Shown in pieces: positions 21,633-35,633 of a DNA stretch of 64,000 nt (position 1 is its first letter; each line of letters opens with the position of its first letter). Source of the DNA: Oryza sativa Japonica Group (lineage: Eukaryota > Streptophyta > Magnoliopsida > Poales > Poaceae). Where the stretch lies: NCBI RefSeq assembly GCF_034140825.1, contig NC_089038.1:25201501-25265500 (forward strand). The letters run 5' to 3'. A program made the translations under genes and the position numbers. A model generated the notes under the pieces. It did not search any database and was not told the DNA's origin. It worked only from the letters and a program-made list of their open reading frames with translations.

Positions 21633-24069
21633 ATGGCGTTCTATAATGGCGCGAGTGTTGTCGCGCTGCTGTTGCTGGTCTCCACGGCTGCTCGAGCTGC
21701 CGGCGATGGTGAGAGCGTCAGATAATGCTGCATTATGCACTTTTACAGTTTTACTCCTGAACCATATTAGCTTGCTTCAGTGCTTCCTATGGAATTTCCG
21801 CAAGATTCCTAGGAGTAATTTGCCATCCACTATCTAGGTGGCAATTCTTTGCCATGAACTAGATAGTACTCTGAAGAGTAATCCCTGTTGTTATTGTCAT
21901 GATGTTCTTACTTCTCGGTCATTCAGTTAAGCAGCTAGCCTGTTAGTAAAACTATCGAACTGTACCTGCAAAACTTCCTTGCAGATAAAACCAAAATGTA
22001 TGATATTTTAACTGTCTTTTCGATTGACTAAGGCAGCCTGAAGAAGAAGAAGAGTTAGTAATTTCTAGTTGAATTGGTCCCCTAGCTATAGCAATGGATG
22101 ATAAGGTCACTTCCGTTTCATTAGTTCTAGTTCTTAATTTCAATCAGGTTTTCTCCCTTATCTATCTAAAAAAATAGAACAGATGAGATTTTCCTTTCAT
22201 TTAGGAAGGCAATGTAGGGTAGTTCTTATCTGAAACATTCTCATTTTGCTATGATAACTAGAACTAAGTAATCATTTAGGGAGGATGAACCCCAGCTTAG
22301 AAACTAGACAATGTATAGAAATAAGGACAGCAGCTTCTTATTCATTGAAATGATATCCGTGTGCACTCTTCTTAATTAGAGTATCACTAATCCCAAAAAT
22401 GCCAGCGCTGACTTGTTAGTTAAGGTGACACAGAAATCAAATCAAATCTCTGCATTGTCACGTGCGTAGGTCTTCTGTTCAGACACAAAGAACTGCAAAA
22501 TATTAGAATGAGTTAGAGTAATTTACTGATGTAAAGAATCTCATCACGTGAGACCTAGATGCTACTTAATATTCCATAATCCTAACATGAAACAAGAACG
22601 ACTTTCAAGTTTCAACTGCCGTCTCGTGGATCATGGTGAAAACATGGGACCATGCGGCCGTTACAACTTACAAGCATGGGTAAAGCCTGAAGTAGTGATA
22701 AGCCAGTCATCTACACTTGCTTGCTGATGCATGTTAATGTTTTGTTACCATAACATGTTATAACTTATTCGAAATCGTCATGATCCACTGGTTTATCATA
22801 GTATATCAGCGCGACTTAACTGGTTCAGTATAACCGTGCCAAGTACTCTCTGAAGAGCAACCTGGCACGATCCAAAAACTAGAATTTGCTTACACGAGTC
22901 ATGTCACTCATGCACAATGCAGGCCTGCTGCTCAACGGCAACTTCGAGTACCAGCCGAGCAAGTCACAGATGAACGGCACAAGGGTGATGGCGGAGTACG
23001 CGATCCCGTACTGGAAGATCACCGGGTTCGTGGAGTACATCTCGTCCGGGCAGAAGCAGGGCGACATGCTGCTGACGGTGCCAGAGGGCGCGCACGCCGT
23101 GCGGCTGGGCAACGAGGCCTCCATCGAGCAGCAGATCAGCGTGACCCGGGGCATGTACTACTCCATCACATTCAGCGCCGCGCGCACCTGCGCCCAGTCC
23201 GAGAAGCTGAACGTGTCAGTGGCTCCCGGCCCGGAGTCCGGCGAGCTCCCCATCCAGACCGTGTACACCAGCAGCGGCTGGGACTCGTACGCCTGGGCGT
23301 TCAAGGCCAAGCGCGGCCTCGTGTCGCTCATCATCCACAACCACGGCGAGGACGACGACCCCGCGTGCGGCCCGCTCATCGACTCCGTCGCCATCAAGAC
23401 CCTGTACCCTCCTCAGGCCACCCAGAGTAAGATGCATCGTCGAACATGCGGCTAGCTATGATGTTCGATCCTTTTGCGATTACTGACGACGGACGAAACT
23501 TGACTGGTCGAGCAGACAACATGCTGAGAAACGGGGACTTCGAGGAGGGGCCGTACATGTTCCCGAACGCGGCGTGGGGAGTGATGGTGCCGCCGATCTC
23601 AGAGGACGACCACTCGCCGCTGCCGGGGTGGATGGTGATGTCGGACACGAAGGCCGTCAAGTGCGTCGACTCCGCGCACTTCACCGTGCCGCACGGCGCG
23701 CGCGCCGTGGAGCTGGTGTCCGGGCTCGAGACGGCGCTGATGCAGGAGGTGCGCACCGTGCCGGGGAGGTCGTACAGGCTGGAGTTCTCGGTCGGGGACG
23801 CCAGCGACGGTTGCGTGGGTTCCATGCAGGTGAAAGGGTACGCGGGTCAGGGGTGCACGACCGTGACGTACAGCTCCCAGGGCACGGGCGGGCACACCCG
23901 CGCGTCGCTGGAGTTCGCCGCCGTCGCGAACACCACGCGGGTGGTGTTCGTCAGCTCGACGTACATCACCAAGTGGGACGGGACGCTGTGCGGGCCCGTC
24001 GTCGACGACGCCTCGCTCGTGTGCGTGTCCCAGCAGCAGCCGCCCGCTCGCCGCCTGCTTCGTCTCTGA
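21633..24069 (+). CDS. DUF642 cell-wall protein, array copy 1
   Basis: Three exons (21633-21708, 22923-23426, 23516-24069; introns of 1214 and 89 bp, both GT-AG, both phase 1) give 377 residues. Exon 1 encodes the signal peptide (MAFYNGASVVALLLLVSTA..). Exon 2 encodes the first DUF642 module (LLLNGNFEYQPS.., WDSYAWAFKAK.., DPACGPLIDSVA) and exon 3 the second (NMLRNGDFEEGPYMFPN.., LCGPVVDDASLV). Both modules are galactose-binding-like folds. The family is plant-specific, found in cell-wall proteomes, binds wall polysaccharide in vitro, and in Arabidopsis (BIIDXI, TEEBE) affects pectin methylesterase activity. This copy is the most diverged intact member, has the longest first intron, and has a Copia element 138 bp beyond its stop. 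Confidence 0.93.
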
Positions 24070-24207
24070 AATGTTGCGCTACACGGAGCAGTTCGCGGCC
24101 GGTCACATGTACTCGCATGGCGCGTTGGAATGTGACTGTGCTGGGAGTAGCAGTCGACCTTTCTTCGAATTTGTTTCATTTTGTTTGAGAGTGATGTTCG
24201 AAATATC

Positions 24208-25177
24208 TGTTGAAAATTTGGTCATAATTCGGCATATTTTAATCTAAAATAACAAGATAATAAATATGATATTTACAATCAACATGAGCATAGTGGTGAA
24301 TGTAATCAACATGAGCATGCTTAATGTAGAATAAGCATCAACGTAATAACACAATGTTGACATTGCGATGAACATTAACAGTAAAACTTCTAATTAAAAT
24401 AATGTAAGAAGGTTATACCCCAAGAATGGTCCTCCGCTGGAGTTTGAGGCTATATTGCCTCCGTTGGTGTTGACGGGAGCCTCCTTCTCCTTGTATCCAG
24501 TGTTGCTGTTGTCTCCAGTGTTCGACATATTAGTGAAGGTGAAGTAGATGTTGACGAACAGTGAGTAGTCACGCCTTGCGCTCCCCAAAAAACTGATCAC
24601 CCGCCCGTCCGTGCAAACGTCGCAGCAGCGCGTGGTTTCGGAGGCCTACTCTCCCAACGCGTGTGCACATACGTCGGGATGGGATTACCGTAGCAGCAAC
24701 AGCGTTGGAAAATGGATGAAAGTGTGTCTCACTTCTCTCGCGGGAGATCAAATCCATTCTCATTTTATAAGAGGAATGGAAGATGAAGAGTAAGAGTCAT
24801 GGAATAGGAAGAGGAATAGAGTAACTAATTCTCATCAATTAAGCCATCAACCATCCTCCACTACACAACCATCGACCAACAATCAATTAGGAGTAATTGA
24901 TGTAAGTTACCAATGGAATAGGAAGAGGAATAGAGCAACTAATTGTCATCAACTAGCCATGAACCATCCTCCACTACACAACCATCAACCATCCATCAAT
25001 TAGAACTAATTGATATAAGTTACCAATTCCCTAATCAAATGGATTAATTCTCAAAACTCTTCATCCCATTGATATCCCATAAAAGAATGAATACACATGA
25101 ATTCCTAGCATAATGAGACTTGGAATTTATTTGATTTAATTGATTTAAATGGATCAATTACCCAATTAAATCTAACA
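24208..25177 (-). repeat. 3' LTR of the Copia element
   Basis: Direct-repeat partner of 33259-34241, ~970 bp, with TSD atatc immediately to its left. Confidence 0.92.
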
Positions 25178-25963
25178 ATCCCCACCAAATTCCAAGGCTC
25201 ATGAGAATGCTCTTTATTCCATAGCAGCTTTTATATACCAGTGTTTCAGTGAAGACTGTTAAGTTGAACTTTCACCTAGAAAAGGAGCTACACCTGACCA
25301 CAACTGAACAATGGACTATGCCTTGAATTGTCAGTCTTGTGCAGTTAGGTTTCACTCAATTCCATAACTGATACTAGGCAACCGTTAGTATTCCCTCGGG
25401 TTGGAGCTTATAAGTCATACTTCAGGCCTTTCATGAGTATCTAGAGATCACCCAAATCTCATAGACTGTGACTAGCAGTCGAACTCATATAGTTGTGTTC
25501 CTTCTAAGATATTCTGCAGGTCAACATCTCTGCTTAATGAAAGCCACTCGGAACACATTGAGGCATACGCCATCCTACCATACAGAATAGAAGAGAAGTA
25601 CATCATGAAAATGAGCCCATTTAAGGGTCTCTTCTCTCGGTTACACAATAGTTTGTTTCGCCATCCAAATTCACGGGATCTCCGATCACAATGGATAGGT
25701 TTCCACTATTGTGCAACTCTAAGTGGGTCTCAAGCCCATTTCCCTCGATGCACTATCTATCACATTACGTGGTAGCCCCTTGGTAAACTGATCTGCTAGA
25801 TTTTTAGCTGTCTGGACATAGTCCAGTGCTATCACTCTGGAGTTTTTCTGCTTTCTAATAGATTTCAGTCTTCTCTTTACATGCCTAAATGACTTCATAT
25901 TGTCCTTCGAACTGTTCACCTTAATAATCACTGTTTGATTATCACAGTTCATTAGGATAGTTG

Positions 25964-28900
25964 TGTCACGCCCAGAAATTTAGCCCAACTTTCTAGACTA
26001 TTTTGTGTATTAAATCCCTGTCCAGGACCAGCCAGGGTACACAAAACGACAAGTAATATACAGTTCCAAACGTAAATAAAGCGTAAAATACTTACAGAAG
26101 AGATACTTAGTCCTCACACCGAAACAAAAGCAGCAGCAGCGGAAAAAGGCGATCCTAGCGAGGCTTCAGCTCCACTCCACAGGCAAAACTCAACTGGGGT
26201 CTAAGCCTTGGTCTTCTAACTTCGTCTTCAGCTCAGAAGCACTACACTTCTGAAAAGGAGGAATAATAGCAAGGCTGAGTACAACCACCGTACTCAGCAA
26301 GCCACACCAATGATGCAGACGTGCAAGGGGATACAAGGATGGCTTGCGGCTATTTGCATAAAGGCGATTGTAAAACATTTTATTGAGCAAAACGGTAAAA
26401 CTGTTGAGTAATTAAAGTAATATTAAATCTCCACTGATTAAAGCTACACCACGTTGAACAGGCCCAACCAACCCACCTGAACTACAGTGCATTGGGTCGA
26501 TTTATTAAGTGTGAGACTAATCACGGTGATTCTGGTCGATCGCCCATAACCGCGGGCATGACTATTCGAATAGTTTTACTCTGCCCAGAGGTGCACAACT
26601 GTACCCACAAGACACAATCCACCGGCATGTCACCGTGCCCGGCCGGACACGTCACCATGCCGAGTGATTGTGACAAGACACTTCATATAACCCGCTCTGA
26701 CCAAGCACACCACACCTCAGGTTTCACCCCCGCCCCCAGCAGGTAGCGGGCAATCCCCTCTCGTGCCTAGGTAAATCCGGAAGTGACAGAGGCCGTCGCA
26801 GGGCCCGCCCCGCTCCATCACGCCACCCTTGCCTGGATGCGTCAGCCAGAGAAAAGCTATACTTCAAGTCAGGCAGTTACCCATTCCCGCTTGTGGCAAG
26901 CGCTGTATGTCTTCCAGTGCATCCCGCGAACCGGTCCTTACTTGCCATGGGTGCGACCAGCAAAATCATGCAACCACAGCCCACCATTCAGTCGTATTTT
27001 AGTTGGATAATTACGACCATGAAACATGGCCGGATGTCTCGAGCACGCAGCTCATCATGATACTAACATGTCTAATACTGCAATTATCCCATCTACTGAG
27101 CTAGTGGTAATTAAGCATGGCTAAGCATATAGTTCTAGCTAGGTCATCAAAGTAACACAAGCTAGTCGATTTATCACCCAAGATTGACAAAGGACAGATA
27201 TCAAATAACATGGCACAAGCGAGCAGATAGGTAAACCCTATTCCCATGTAATTAGCAAAACGAAGCATATTTATTTGCAAACAATAAAACATTTATAAAT
27301 TTGGATCAACATGCTCAAGGGGAATGTGTGACTTGCCTTGCTTCTTCAAACAATCTTCCGAACTCTTATCATTGCGACCGCGATCTTCCGAAACGACGGA
27401 TTCTACACGCTGGCACACAAAACGAGGAAAAACTCTAATAAAAACCAAGGAAACAGTACATGAAAAGTAAACAAATATGTAGAGCTCAATTTTAGATGAA
27501 TTTTGCAAGTTGAATGGCTCAATTTGGAGCTCGAATGAATTAGATATGGATTTTAGAAGTTTTGAGAGCTCGAATGAATTAGATATGGATTTTAGAAGTT
27601 TTGAGCCATTTTAATGAATTTCTAGAATTATTATCGATTTATTGCGCAATTAAATCCTTTATGGCATCAGCCGAGAGGAAGGGATGGCGCCGACAAGCGG
27701 GCCCTACCCGTCGGTGACTCAAGGGAGGCGGGTGCACCGTGGACCAAGTCCACGCACGCGCTGGTCCGCGGGCGCACCACGTGGCAGACACGTGGCGGCC
27801 ACGACGGACGGGTGGGCGGAGGTGGCGCCGACGTGGCACCACGAGGGCACCCACGCAGGGCGGCACAGGGAGGCCACGTGGACGGCCCAGATCGGCTAGG
27901 GCGGCCGATCGAGAGGTCACGGGCAGGCGCGGCGCGGCAAAGGGGCCGGGCGGCCGTGGGCGAGCAGGGCGGCGGCGACCGACCGGAAAGCGGCGGTGCT
28001 CGACCCGATGGTCGCCGGCAGCGGGCGGCAGCGGCGCTGGAGGCGGCGGCACACACGGGAGGCGGCGGGGAAGGGAGAGGGGCTCACCGAGACGGCGGAG
28101 ACGGCGAGGCGAAGGCGGGAAGGCGGCCGACGACGAGGATTGGCGGCGGCGCTTCTCGGGTTGGGGTCGGGGACGGCGCTCTGACGACTCCCGACCGCTG
28201 CGGAGGTACGGCCGAGGGCCAGCAGGACCTGGGGAAGGGGATGGCGGGATTAGGAAGGCACGAGGAGACTCCCGGCGGCGTGAATCACCGGCCGGAAGAA
28301 AGAAAAACAGAGGGTGCTCACCGGTGTGCGATGGAGGTGGAGTTCCGGCAGGATTCGGGCGACAGGGAGCGGTGGCCGAGGACCTCCTCGTCCTTGCGGA
28401 GCCGAGGGAGGCGACGGCGTGGGTTGGCGACGACCAAAGCAGCGGGACGACGCAGCTGCAGTCGGCACACGGAGGTGGTGGCTCGGGTCGACGGTGGAGG
28501 GGTGGTTACGGTGGCGATTTAGGGAAACGAAGCGGATGCCGGTATGTAGCCAGGCACAGCGAACCTTTCGGCGGTGGCGGCGCAGCGCGGTAGCGATGGG
28601 GGTGGCGGTGGCGAGCGACTCGAGGCGACGAGAGGCGGCTGTGACTCGGGTGCACGGTGAAACCGGCGCCCGGGTGGTTTATTGCGGAAGCGGAGCGGTG
28701 GACAGGGTGCGGCAACGCGCGGCGAGGCCGGCGGCGCAAACGGCGCGGCGCAGGAACGGCGGCAGCGGCGGCAGCAGCCGGCTGGAGGGTCGCTGGTGAG
28801 CGGCGACACTTGGGCTCGCGTGGGGAGAGCGGGAGAGAGCGCGGGGAGCTCAGGAAAAATGGGAAAGTGGAAGAGGGGAGGCCGGGGATGCTTTTTATAG

Positions 28901-29599
28901 CCTCGAGAGTCGACGGGGAGGCCGGTTGGTGGCAGATTTGAAGGGGAAAAGGGGCGCTGGCGACGTGGGTGAGTGGGCTCGGGGTGGCGGCGGTTTTCAC
29001 GGGGAGTGGGGGAAGAACGGCGCGGACGTGGGCGGAGACCGCGCCCACGCACGCGCGGGAAAAGGAGCCGCGCGGGAGAGGCGGCGACGTGGGCGGCGCG
29101 GGCGGTAATGGCGGTTGCCGGCGGAGTGCCTGGAGGAAGGAGATGACAGGTGGGGCCGCGGGTCCCACCTGTCAGCCAGAGGAAGAGAGGAGACCGGTTG
29201 GGGGGGAATGCAGACTTTGAGAGAGAGGGCCGAGCGGGCCGAGGAGGAAAAGGAGGCCGGCCTGGCCGGATGGGGGGGGATGGAGGAAGGGGTGGATTGG
29301 GCCGAAAACGGCCCAAAAGGAGAGGATGAAATTTTAATTTGTTTTTTCTTTATTTAAATTGATTGAATGAACTTTGTATTATTATAATTATTTCTTGAGC
29401 TCCGAAAATTCACGGGAAAATTTCAGAGAATATTTAGGGCACAAAGAATATTGCAAAATATTCTCGGCCAATGATTTTTAAGGGAAAATTTTAATTATCC
29501 CATTATTTCACTTGATTAAATTGCTTTAATTTTTATTTAATTTCTAGAAAATGCATTATTAAATGATTTTTAATCCCGAACAAAAATCGGGGCGTTACA
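25964..29599 (-). mobile_element. Long solo-LTR-like element nested in the Copia RNase H region (fossil)
   Basis: The ends on the minus strand are TGTAACGCCCCG and CTGGGCGTGACA, typical of a group of long grass LTRs. It interrupts Copia RNase H coding sequence, which resumes on each side. A TATA-like 'ggctataaaaagc' on the minus strand near 28895 fits an LTR promoter. No gag or pol domain is visible in its 3.6 kb, so it is best read as a solo LTR. A clean 5-bp TSD is not seen. It is younger than its host Copia element. Confidence 0.6.
27660..29330. other. GC-rich interior of the nested LTR-like element, no gene supported
   Basis: About 1.7 kb of CGG/GCG-rich sequence keeps frames open on both strands, and their translations (Arg/Gly/Pro/Ala-rich) match no family I know. 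I treat it as LTR leader sequence. Confidence 0.5.
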
Positions 29600-32500
29600 G
29601 CTGGCACAGGTTTTTCAATCACCGGCAAATCCATCAGGAGTTCACGAAAGCCACTCGGCCTCAACTGTGGCAGTATCTAGTGCTGTGAGTTCTGCTTCCA
29701 TTGTTGACCTCGTTAAGATGGTCTGCTTGCAAGACTTCCAGGAAACAGCACCACCTCCAAGTGTGAACACATATCCACTTGTGGCTTTTATCTCATCAGC
29801 ATCAGATATCCAGTTTGAGTCACTATACCCTTACAGTACTTTTGGGTAACTAGTATAGTGAATTCCATAGCTCGTTGTATCCTTTAGATAGCGCATGACC
29901 ATTTCCAGAGCTTGCCAATGATCATCTCCCAGATTTTAAACAAACCGGCTCAGCTTGCTCACAGCAAATGAGATGTCAGGCCTCGTTGCACTAGCCAAGT
30001 ACATCAATGAACCAATGATTTGGGAGTATCTCAATTGATCCCTTTCTATTCTTCGGTTTTTCCTTAATAGCACACTGGAGTTATAAGGAGTTGGAGCTGG
30101 CTTGCAGTCACTATAACCAAAGCGACTCAAAACCTTGTCCACATAGTAAGATTGCACGAGTGTAATCCCACCCTCATCTCCTCTCAGTAGCTTAATGTTA
30201 AGAATAACATCAGCCACTCCCAAATCCTTCATTTCAAAGCTTTTGGACAAAAAGTCCTTAACCTCCTCAATCACATTGAGGCTGGTTCCAAAAATCAATA
30301 TGTCATCGACATATAAATACAAGATCACTCCCTCTCCCCCACCATAGTGATAGTACAAACATTTGTCAGCTTCGTTCACAACAAAGCCAGCAGATGTAAG
30401 TGTTGTGTCAAACTTCTCATGCCATTGCTTAGGTGCTTGCTTAAGGCTATACAAGGATTTCAACAGTTTACACACCATTCCCTCCTGACCTTCTAGTACA
30501 TATCCGTCTGGTTGATCCATATAGATCTCCTCTTCTAGCTCTCCGTTTAGGAAAGCTGTCTTAACATCCATTTGATGGACGAGAAGACCATGAGAGGCTT
30601 CAAAAGCAAGTAGTACTCGAATCGTGGTCAAGCGGGCAACTGGTGAGTAGGTGTCGAAAAAAATCCTCGCCTTCTTTTTGGGTATAACCCTTGGCCACAA
30701 GCCTTGCCTTATACTTTTCAATTGTACCATCAGGCCTAAGCTTTTTCTTGAAAACCCATTTGCATCCTACAGGCTTGCACCCATATGGACGCTCAACGAC
30801 TTCCCAAGTACCATTAGACATAATTGAGTCCATCTCACTGCGTACCGCTTCCTTCCAATAGTCAGCGTCAGGAGATGAATATGCTTCTTCTATGGTTCTT
30901 GGAGTGTCATCCACGAGGTATACAATGTAGTCATCTCCAAAAGACTTTGCAGTCCTTTGTCTCTTACTCTTTCGAGTTGCTACAATGTTATCCTCCTCAG
31001 GATTTTCCTCAGCCGTTTGATCATTGTGTTCTATCGGTGCAAAATGCTCATGGGGTAAAACAGGTTCTTGACTAGACGTGCTAAGTGTATTTTTCATGGG
31101 AAATTCATTCTCAAAAAATGTGGCATCTCTGGACTCAGTAATTGTACCAACACGCATGTCGGGTACTCCAGAGTTTACTATTAAGAACCTATAGCCCACG
31201 CTGTGGATAGCATAACCAAGGAACACAGTCTACGGTCTTTGGTCCAAGTTTACGCTTTTTGGCTATAGGTATATTTACCTTGGCCAAGCAGCCCCATGTG
31301 CGTAGGTATGAGAGATTTAATTTCTTCCTTTCCCATTCTTCGAATGGTGTTACTTTCTTATGCTTCACTGGAATTTTATTCAGGACATGACAAACAGTCA
31401 AAATTGCCTCACCCCACCATTCCTTGGAAAGTCCCGCAGTGTCTAACATGGCATTCACCATCTCAGTTAGAGTGCGGTTCTTTCTTTCGGCTACCCCATT
31501 TGATTGGGGTGAATAGGGATGCGTCCTCTCATGAATAATTCCAAACTTTTTGCAAAAGGACGTAAACTCATTGGAAAAATACTCTCCACCCCTATCAGAC
31601 CTCAACCGTTTGATTTTCCTTTCAAGTTGGTTTTCTACCTCAGCTTTATAGATCTTAAAGTAATGCAATGTCTCATCCTTTGTTTTCAATAGGTACACAT
31701 AGCAATATCTAGTGCAATCATCTATCAGTGTCATGAAATATTTCTTTCCCCCTTTAGTCAACACACCGTTCATTTCGCACAGATCGGAATGAACTAGTTC
31801 TAGTGGTGCCAAATTTCTCGCCTCAGATGCCTTGTGAGGCTTGCAAGGTTGTTTCAATTGAACACAAGTATGGCACTTGGAACCTTTGACCAAAGTGAAT
31901 TTTAGAATTAAACTCATGTTAGCCAAAGTCACGAATGCCACACATTGGACTCATCATTCTCGCTAATATGGTTCACAACATTATTATTATTATTACACAT
32001 GTCATCCAAAGAAAAACGGAACAGACCTCCGTTGTCATAACCTTTTCCAATAAAAGTTCAATATTTAGATATGACACATTTATTGAATTCAAACACAAGT
32101 CTAAAACCATCTCTACACAGTAGAGAGCCGCTAACTAGATTCTTCTTTATTGAAGGGACATGCTGCACGTTCTTCAGCTATACGGTCTTTCCCGAAGTAA
32201 ACTTCAGATCGACCGTACCAACACCATGAACAGCCGCAAGCGACCCGTTTCCCATCAACAAGGAGGAACCTCTCCCGACCTGATAAGAAGAAAACAGGGA
32301 AATATCAGCACACACATGAATATTAGCACCAGTATCAACCCACCAATCAGGTGAATGAAAAACAGAGAGAACTGTAGGTAAAAAATTGTCGTACCCCGAT
32401 GTTCCTCCGCCCTCGCTAATAACCATGTTGGCAGACTTCTTGTCCTTGCGATCAGGACAATTCTTGGCCCAATGCCTAGGCTTACCGCACACAAAGCAGT

Positions 32501-33258
32501 CGCCCTTGGCCTTTCCCTTGCCTTTCTTCTTAAAATTGGTTGTAGCCTTTGGTTTGACATCAGACTTGACTTTCTTGTTGTTGTTGTTGTGGGATGCGTG
32601 AGGGTTCTTCTTTTGCACCAAATTGGCGCTAGAACCTCCCTCGATATTTTTGCCCCGGTTTTCCTTTGCTCTCGCCTTCTCCTCAACACCCAAAGAGCCA
32701 ATGAGATCAATAACACTGAACTCTTGCCTCTTGTGTTTTAGAGAAGTAGCAAAGTCCGACCAAGAAGGTGGCAATTTAGCAATAATGCCACCCACCACAA
32801 ACTTGTCCGGCAACTCACAGTTGTTGTTCTCAAGTTCATTTGCCAGCATCTAAATCTCATGATCCTGTTCCACTACAGAACGGTTATCGACCATCTTGTA
32901 GTCATAGAACTGCTCCATGACATACAGCTCGTTGCCGGCGTCGGAAACTCTGAACTTGGCCTCAAGTGCATCCCACATGTCCTTCCCTGAAGGCATGTGC
33001 ATGTACACGTCCACTATATTGTCAGCGAGTACACTGATCAATGCTCCACGGAACAAGCAATCCGAAACCTCGAACTTAGCCTCCTCCTCAGGAGAGAGAG
33101 GCGGTTCACATCGTTTGCCCCGTGAAACATAGAAGCATCGCTGTCAACCACAGTAGTGCACGTGCTTTCCATCTCTTATAATTAGAACCATCAAAAGCAT
33201 GTGGTTTCAGTGTTGCAGCAAAGCCAACTACCGAAAATGACCTATCAGGTTTTTGGAT

Positions 33259-34241
33259 TGTTGGAAATTTGGTCATAATTCGGCATATTTTAATCCAAAA
33301 TAACAAGATAATAAACATGATATTTACAATGGGATTTGATCCAGTGATAGTGGTGAATGTAATCAACATGAGCATGCTTAATGTAGAATAAGCATCAACA
33401 ATCACATAATAACACAATGTTGACATGGCGATGAACATTAACAGTAAAACTTCTAATTGAAATAATGTAAGAGCGTTATACCCTAAGAATGGTCCTCCGC
33501 TGGAGTTTGAGGCAATATTGCCTCTGTTGGTATTGACGGGAGGCTCCTTCTCCTTGTATCCAGTGTTGCTGTTATCTCCAGTATTCGACATATTGGTGAA
33601 GGTGAAGTAGATGTTGATGAATAGTGAGTAGTCGCGCCTTGCGCTCCTCAAAAAACTGATCACCCACCCGTCCGTGCAAACGTCGCAGCAGCGCGTGGTT
33701 TCGGAGGCCTACTCTCCCAACGCGTGTGCACACACTCGTCGGGATGGGATTACCGTAGCAGCAACAGCGTTGGAAAATGGATGAAAGTGTGTCTCACTTC
33801 TCTCGCGGGAGATCAAATCCATTCTCATTTTATAAGAGGAATGGAAGATGAAGAGTAAGAGTCATGGAATAGGAAGAGAAATAGAGTAACTAATTCTCAT
33901 CAATTAGCCATCAACCATCTTCCACTACACAACCATCAACCAACAATCAATTAGGAGTAATTGATGTAAGTTACCAATGGAATAGGAAAAGGAATAGAGC
34001 AACTAATTGTCATCAACTAGCCATGAACCATCTTCCACTACACAACCATCAACCATCCATCAATTAGGACTAATTGATATAAGTTACCAATTCCCTAATC
34101 AAATGGATTAATTCTCAAAACTTTTCATCCCATTGATATCCCATAAAAGAATGAATACACATGAATTCCTAGCATAATGAGACTTAGAATTTATTTGATT
34201 TAATTGATTTAAATGGATCAATTACCCAATTAAATCTAACA
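33259..34241 (-). repeat. 5' LTR of the Copia element
   Basis: Direct-repeat partner of 24208-25177, ~983 bp, with TSD atatc immediately to its right. Confidence 0.92.
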
Positions 34242-34246
34242 ATATC

Positions 34247-35065
34247 CATCTGAAGCAGTGAAGGTAATTATTACCATCAGTTGTTATCGTTGAAAGATTT
34301 TGGTGTATATTTGTGTAACTCATTTTGTTACGTTGAGTTCAGACTTCAGGGTTCAGAGGGGCAACTTATTGCAGTATGGATTACATTATTCCCAAACTTT
34401 GCTAATGTTTGTATCAAAGAATTTTCGAGCTTTAGTTAGTACCACCCTACACTTCATGCCATTAATTATCATCCCCAAATCATCAGCGCCGAGAAAGCAG
34501 GGGTTCGGAATTTTAAACTCCGACCCCTTGAACCTCCGTTTTTCATTGCTCTTTCCTACTCCGCGTGCCAATTAACTTCTTGAACCTGCACACAACACGT
34601 ATTCGATCCCTTCATCTGTTTGTTTGGTTTTTTTCCCCATGCTATTACTGTTGTTTTCCCCATTCGATTTGATCCATCATTCCTATACACTGTATCGTTG
34701 AACTGGCTAGCTCGGTCATTTGTATGTAGCCTCTTCTTCAGTCCAATTGTCCAAAGTGTTTGGCTCTTTTGAAAGGTATGATATGATTTTAGGAAAAAAC
34801 ACTAGCGCATAATATTTTACAGAATATCTTTTTTAAGTCTTTACATGCATTGAGGATATAGAAATAAACACTTATTTTTTTTAAACATAGTATAAACGCT
34901 TGTGCTCACAACATATGCGCACTCACCCATATAAACGTGCACACGCACACCTTATCTTTATGCATACCACTAAAAAACTAAACCAATACATCTTGTTGTC
35001 CACATGAACGTCGCCTACCACTGAAAGAAAAATAAGTCGCAAATACGAGCACCCATTTCGAGTCT
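34247..35065. other. Intergenic, no gene seen
   Basis: AT-rich host sequence that would have followed DUF642 gene 1 before the Copia insertion. No coding or RNA gene signal. Confidence 0.4.
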
Positions 35066-35628
35066 TGTTGACGGGGGATACCCGTAGACCGGATATAGAG
35101 GGTATTGGGGTTCGCTGATACGAGGATCTACGTAGTACGGCATCAAGCAAACAAAAAACAGGGATTATACTGGTTCAGGCCCCTTGATAGGTGATAGCCC
35201 TAATCCAGTTAATATGGGATTATATGATGAAAACCACAGATTACAAAGGGAATAGCAGAACTCGATGATACCGACGAGACCGTAGTCGAGTTGGTTCGAT
35301 TAGATCACCCGGCGACTTGGCTCCTGTAGGCTCCGACTTCGTAGGCTGTGTTGGTTGTGTTGGCGGTGAGATTCGATGCTTTAGGTCCTCCCGGGGGGTC
35401 CCTTTTATACCGCAGGCAAGTTAATCTCCAAGTAGAACTCAGAGACATCGGACCCTACACGATACAGTGACGACACAGTTCTATCCGAGTAGGACTCCTT
35501 CCATCTGTGGACTCCGTGATGAATTTTCTTAACGTGTACAGAGAACGTCCGTATACGCGCAGATATACCATATCGATACATGACGTATATCCAAGGGTGG
35601 AGGGTATACCTTATCCGTAACCCTGACA
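35066..35628 (-). mobile_element. Solo LTR, short (fossil)
   Basis: 563 bp, reading TGTCAGGGTTACGG...CCGTCAACA on the minus strand, flanked by a perfect 5-bp duplicate (agtct). It contains a TATA-like 'cggtataaaaggga' on the minus strand. No coding region. The perfect TSD suggests modest age. Confidence 0.85.
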
Positions 35629-35633
35629 AGTCT

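Larger units (their letters stand above)
24208..34241 (-). mobile_element. Copia-type LTR retrotransposon, broken, with a nested insertion (fossil)
   Basis: LTRs at 24208-25177 and 33259-34241 begin TGTT and end AACA, and the whole is flanked by a perfect 5-bp duplicate (atatc). A purine tract (GGTGGGGA on the minus strand) adjoins the left LTR, so that is the 3' LTR and the element reads right to left. Parts recognisable in order are gag with a CCHC knuckle (CFVCGKPRHWAKNC), protease (WVDTGANIH), integrase (31189-31941), reverse transcriptase (about 29936-30730) and RNase H (split by the nested element). Integrase before reverse transcriptase is Copia order. It is broken in several places. 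The LTRs differ by a few percent by eye, so it is fairly young, probably within the last few million years. Confidence 0.93.

Noticed and set aside
27639-29357. Several 200-280-codon frames on both strands
   Set aside because: All lie in CGG-rich sequence inside an LTR-like element, overlap on opposite strands and match no family.
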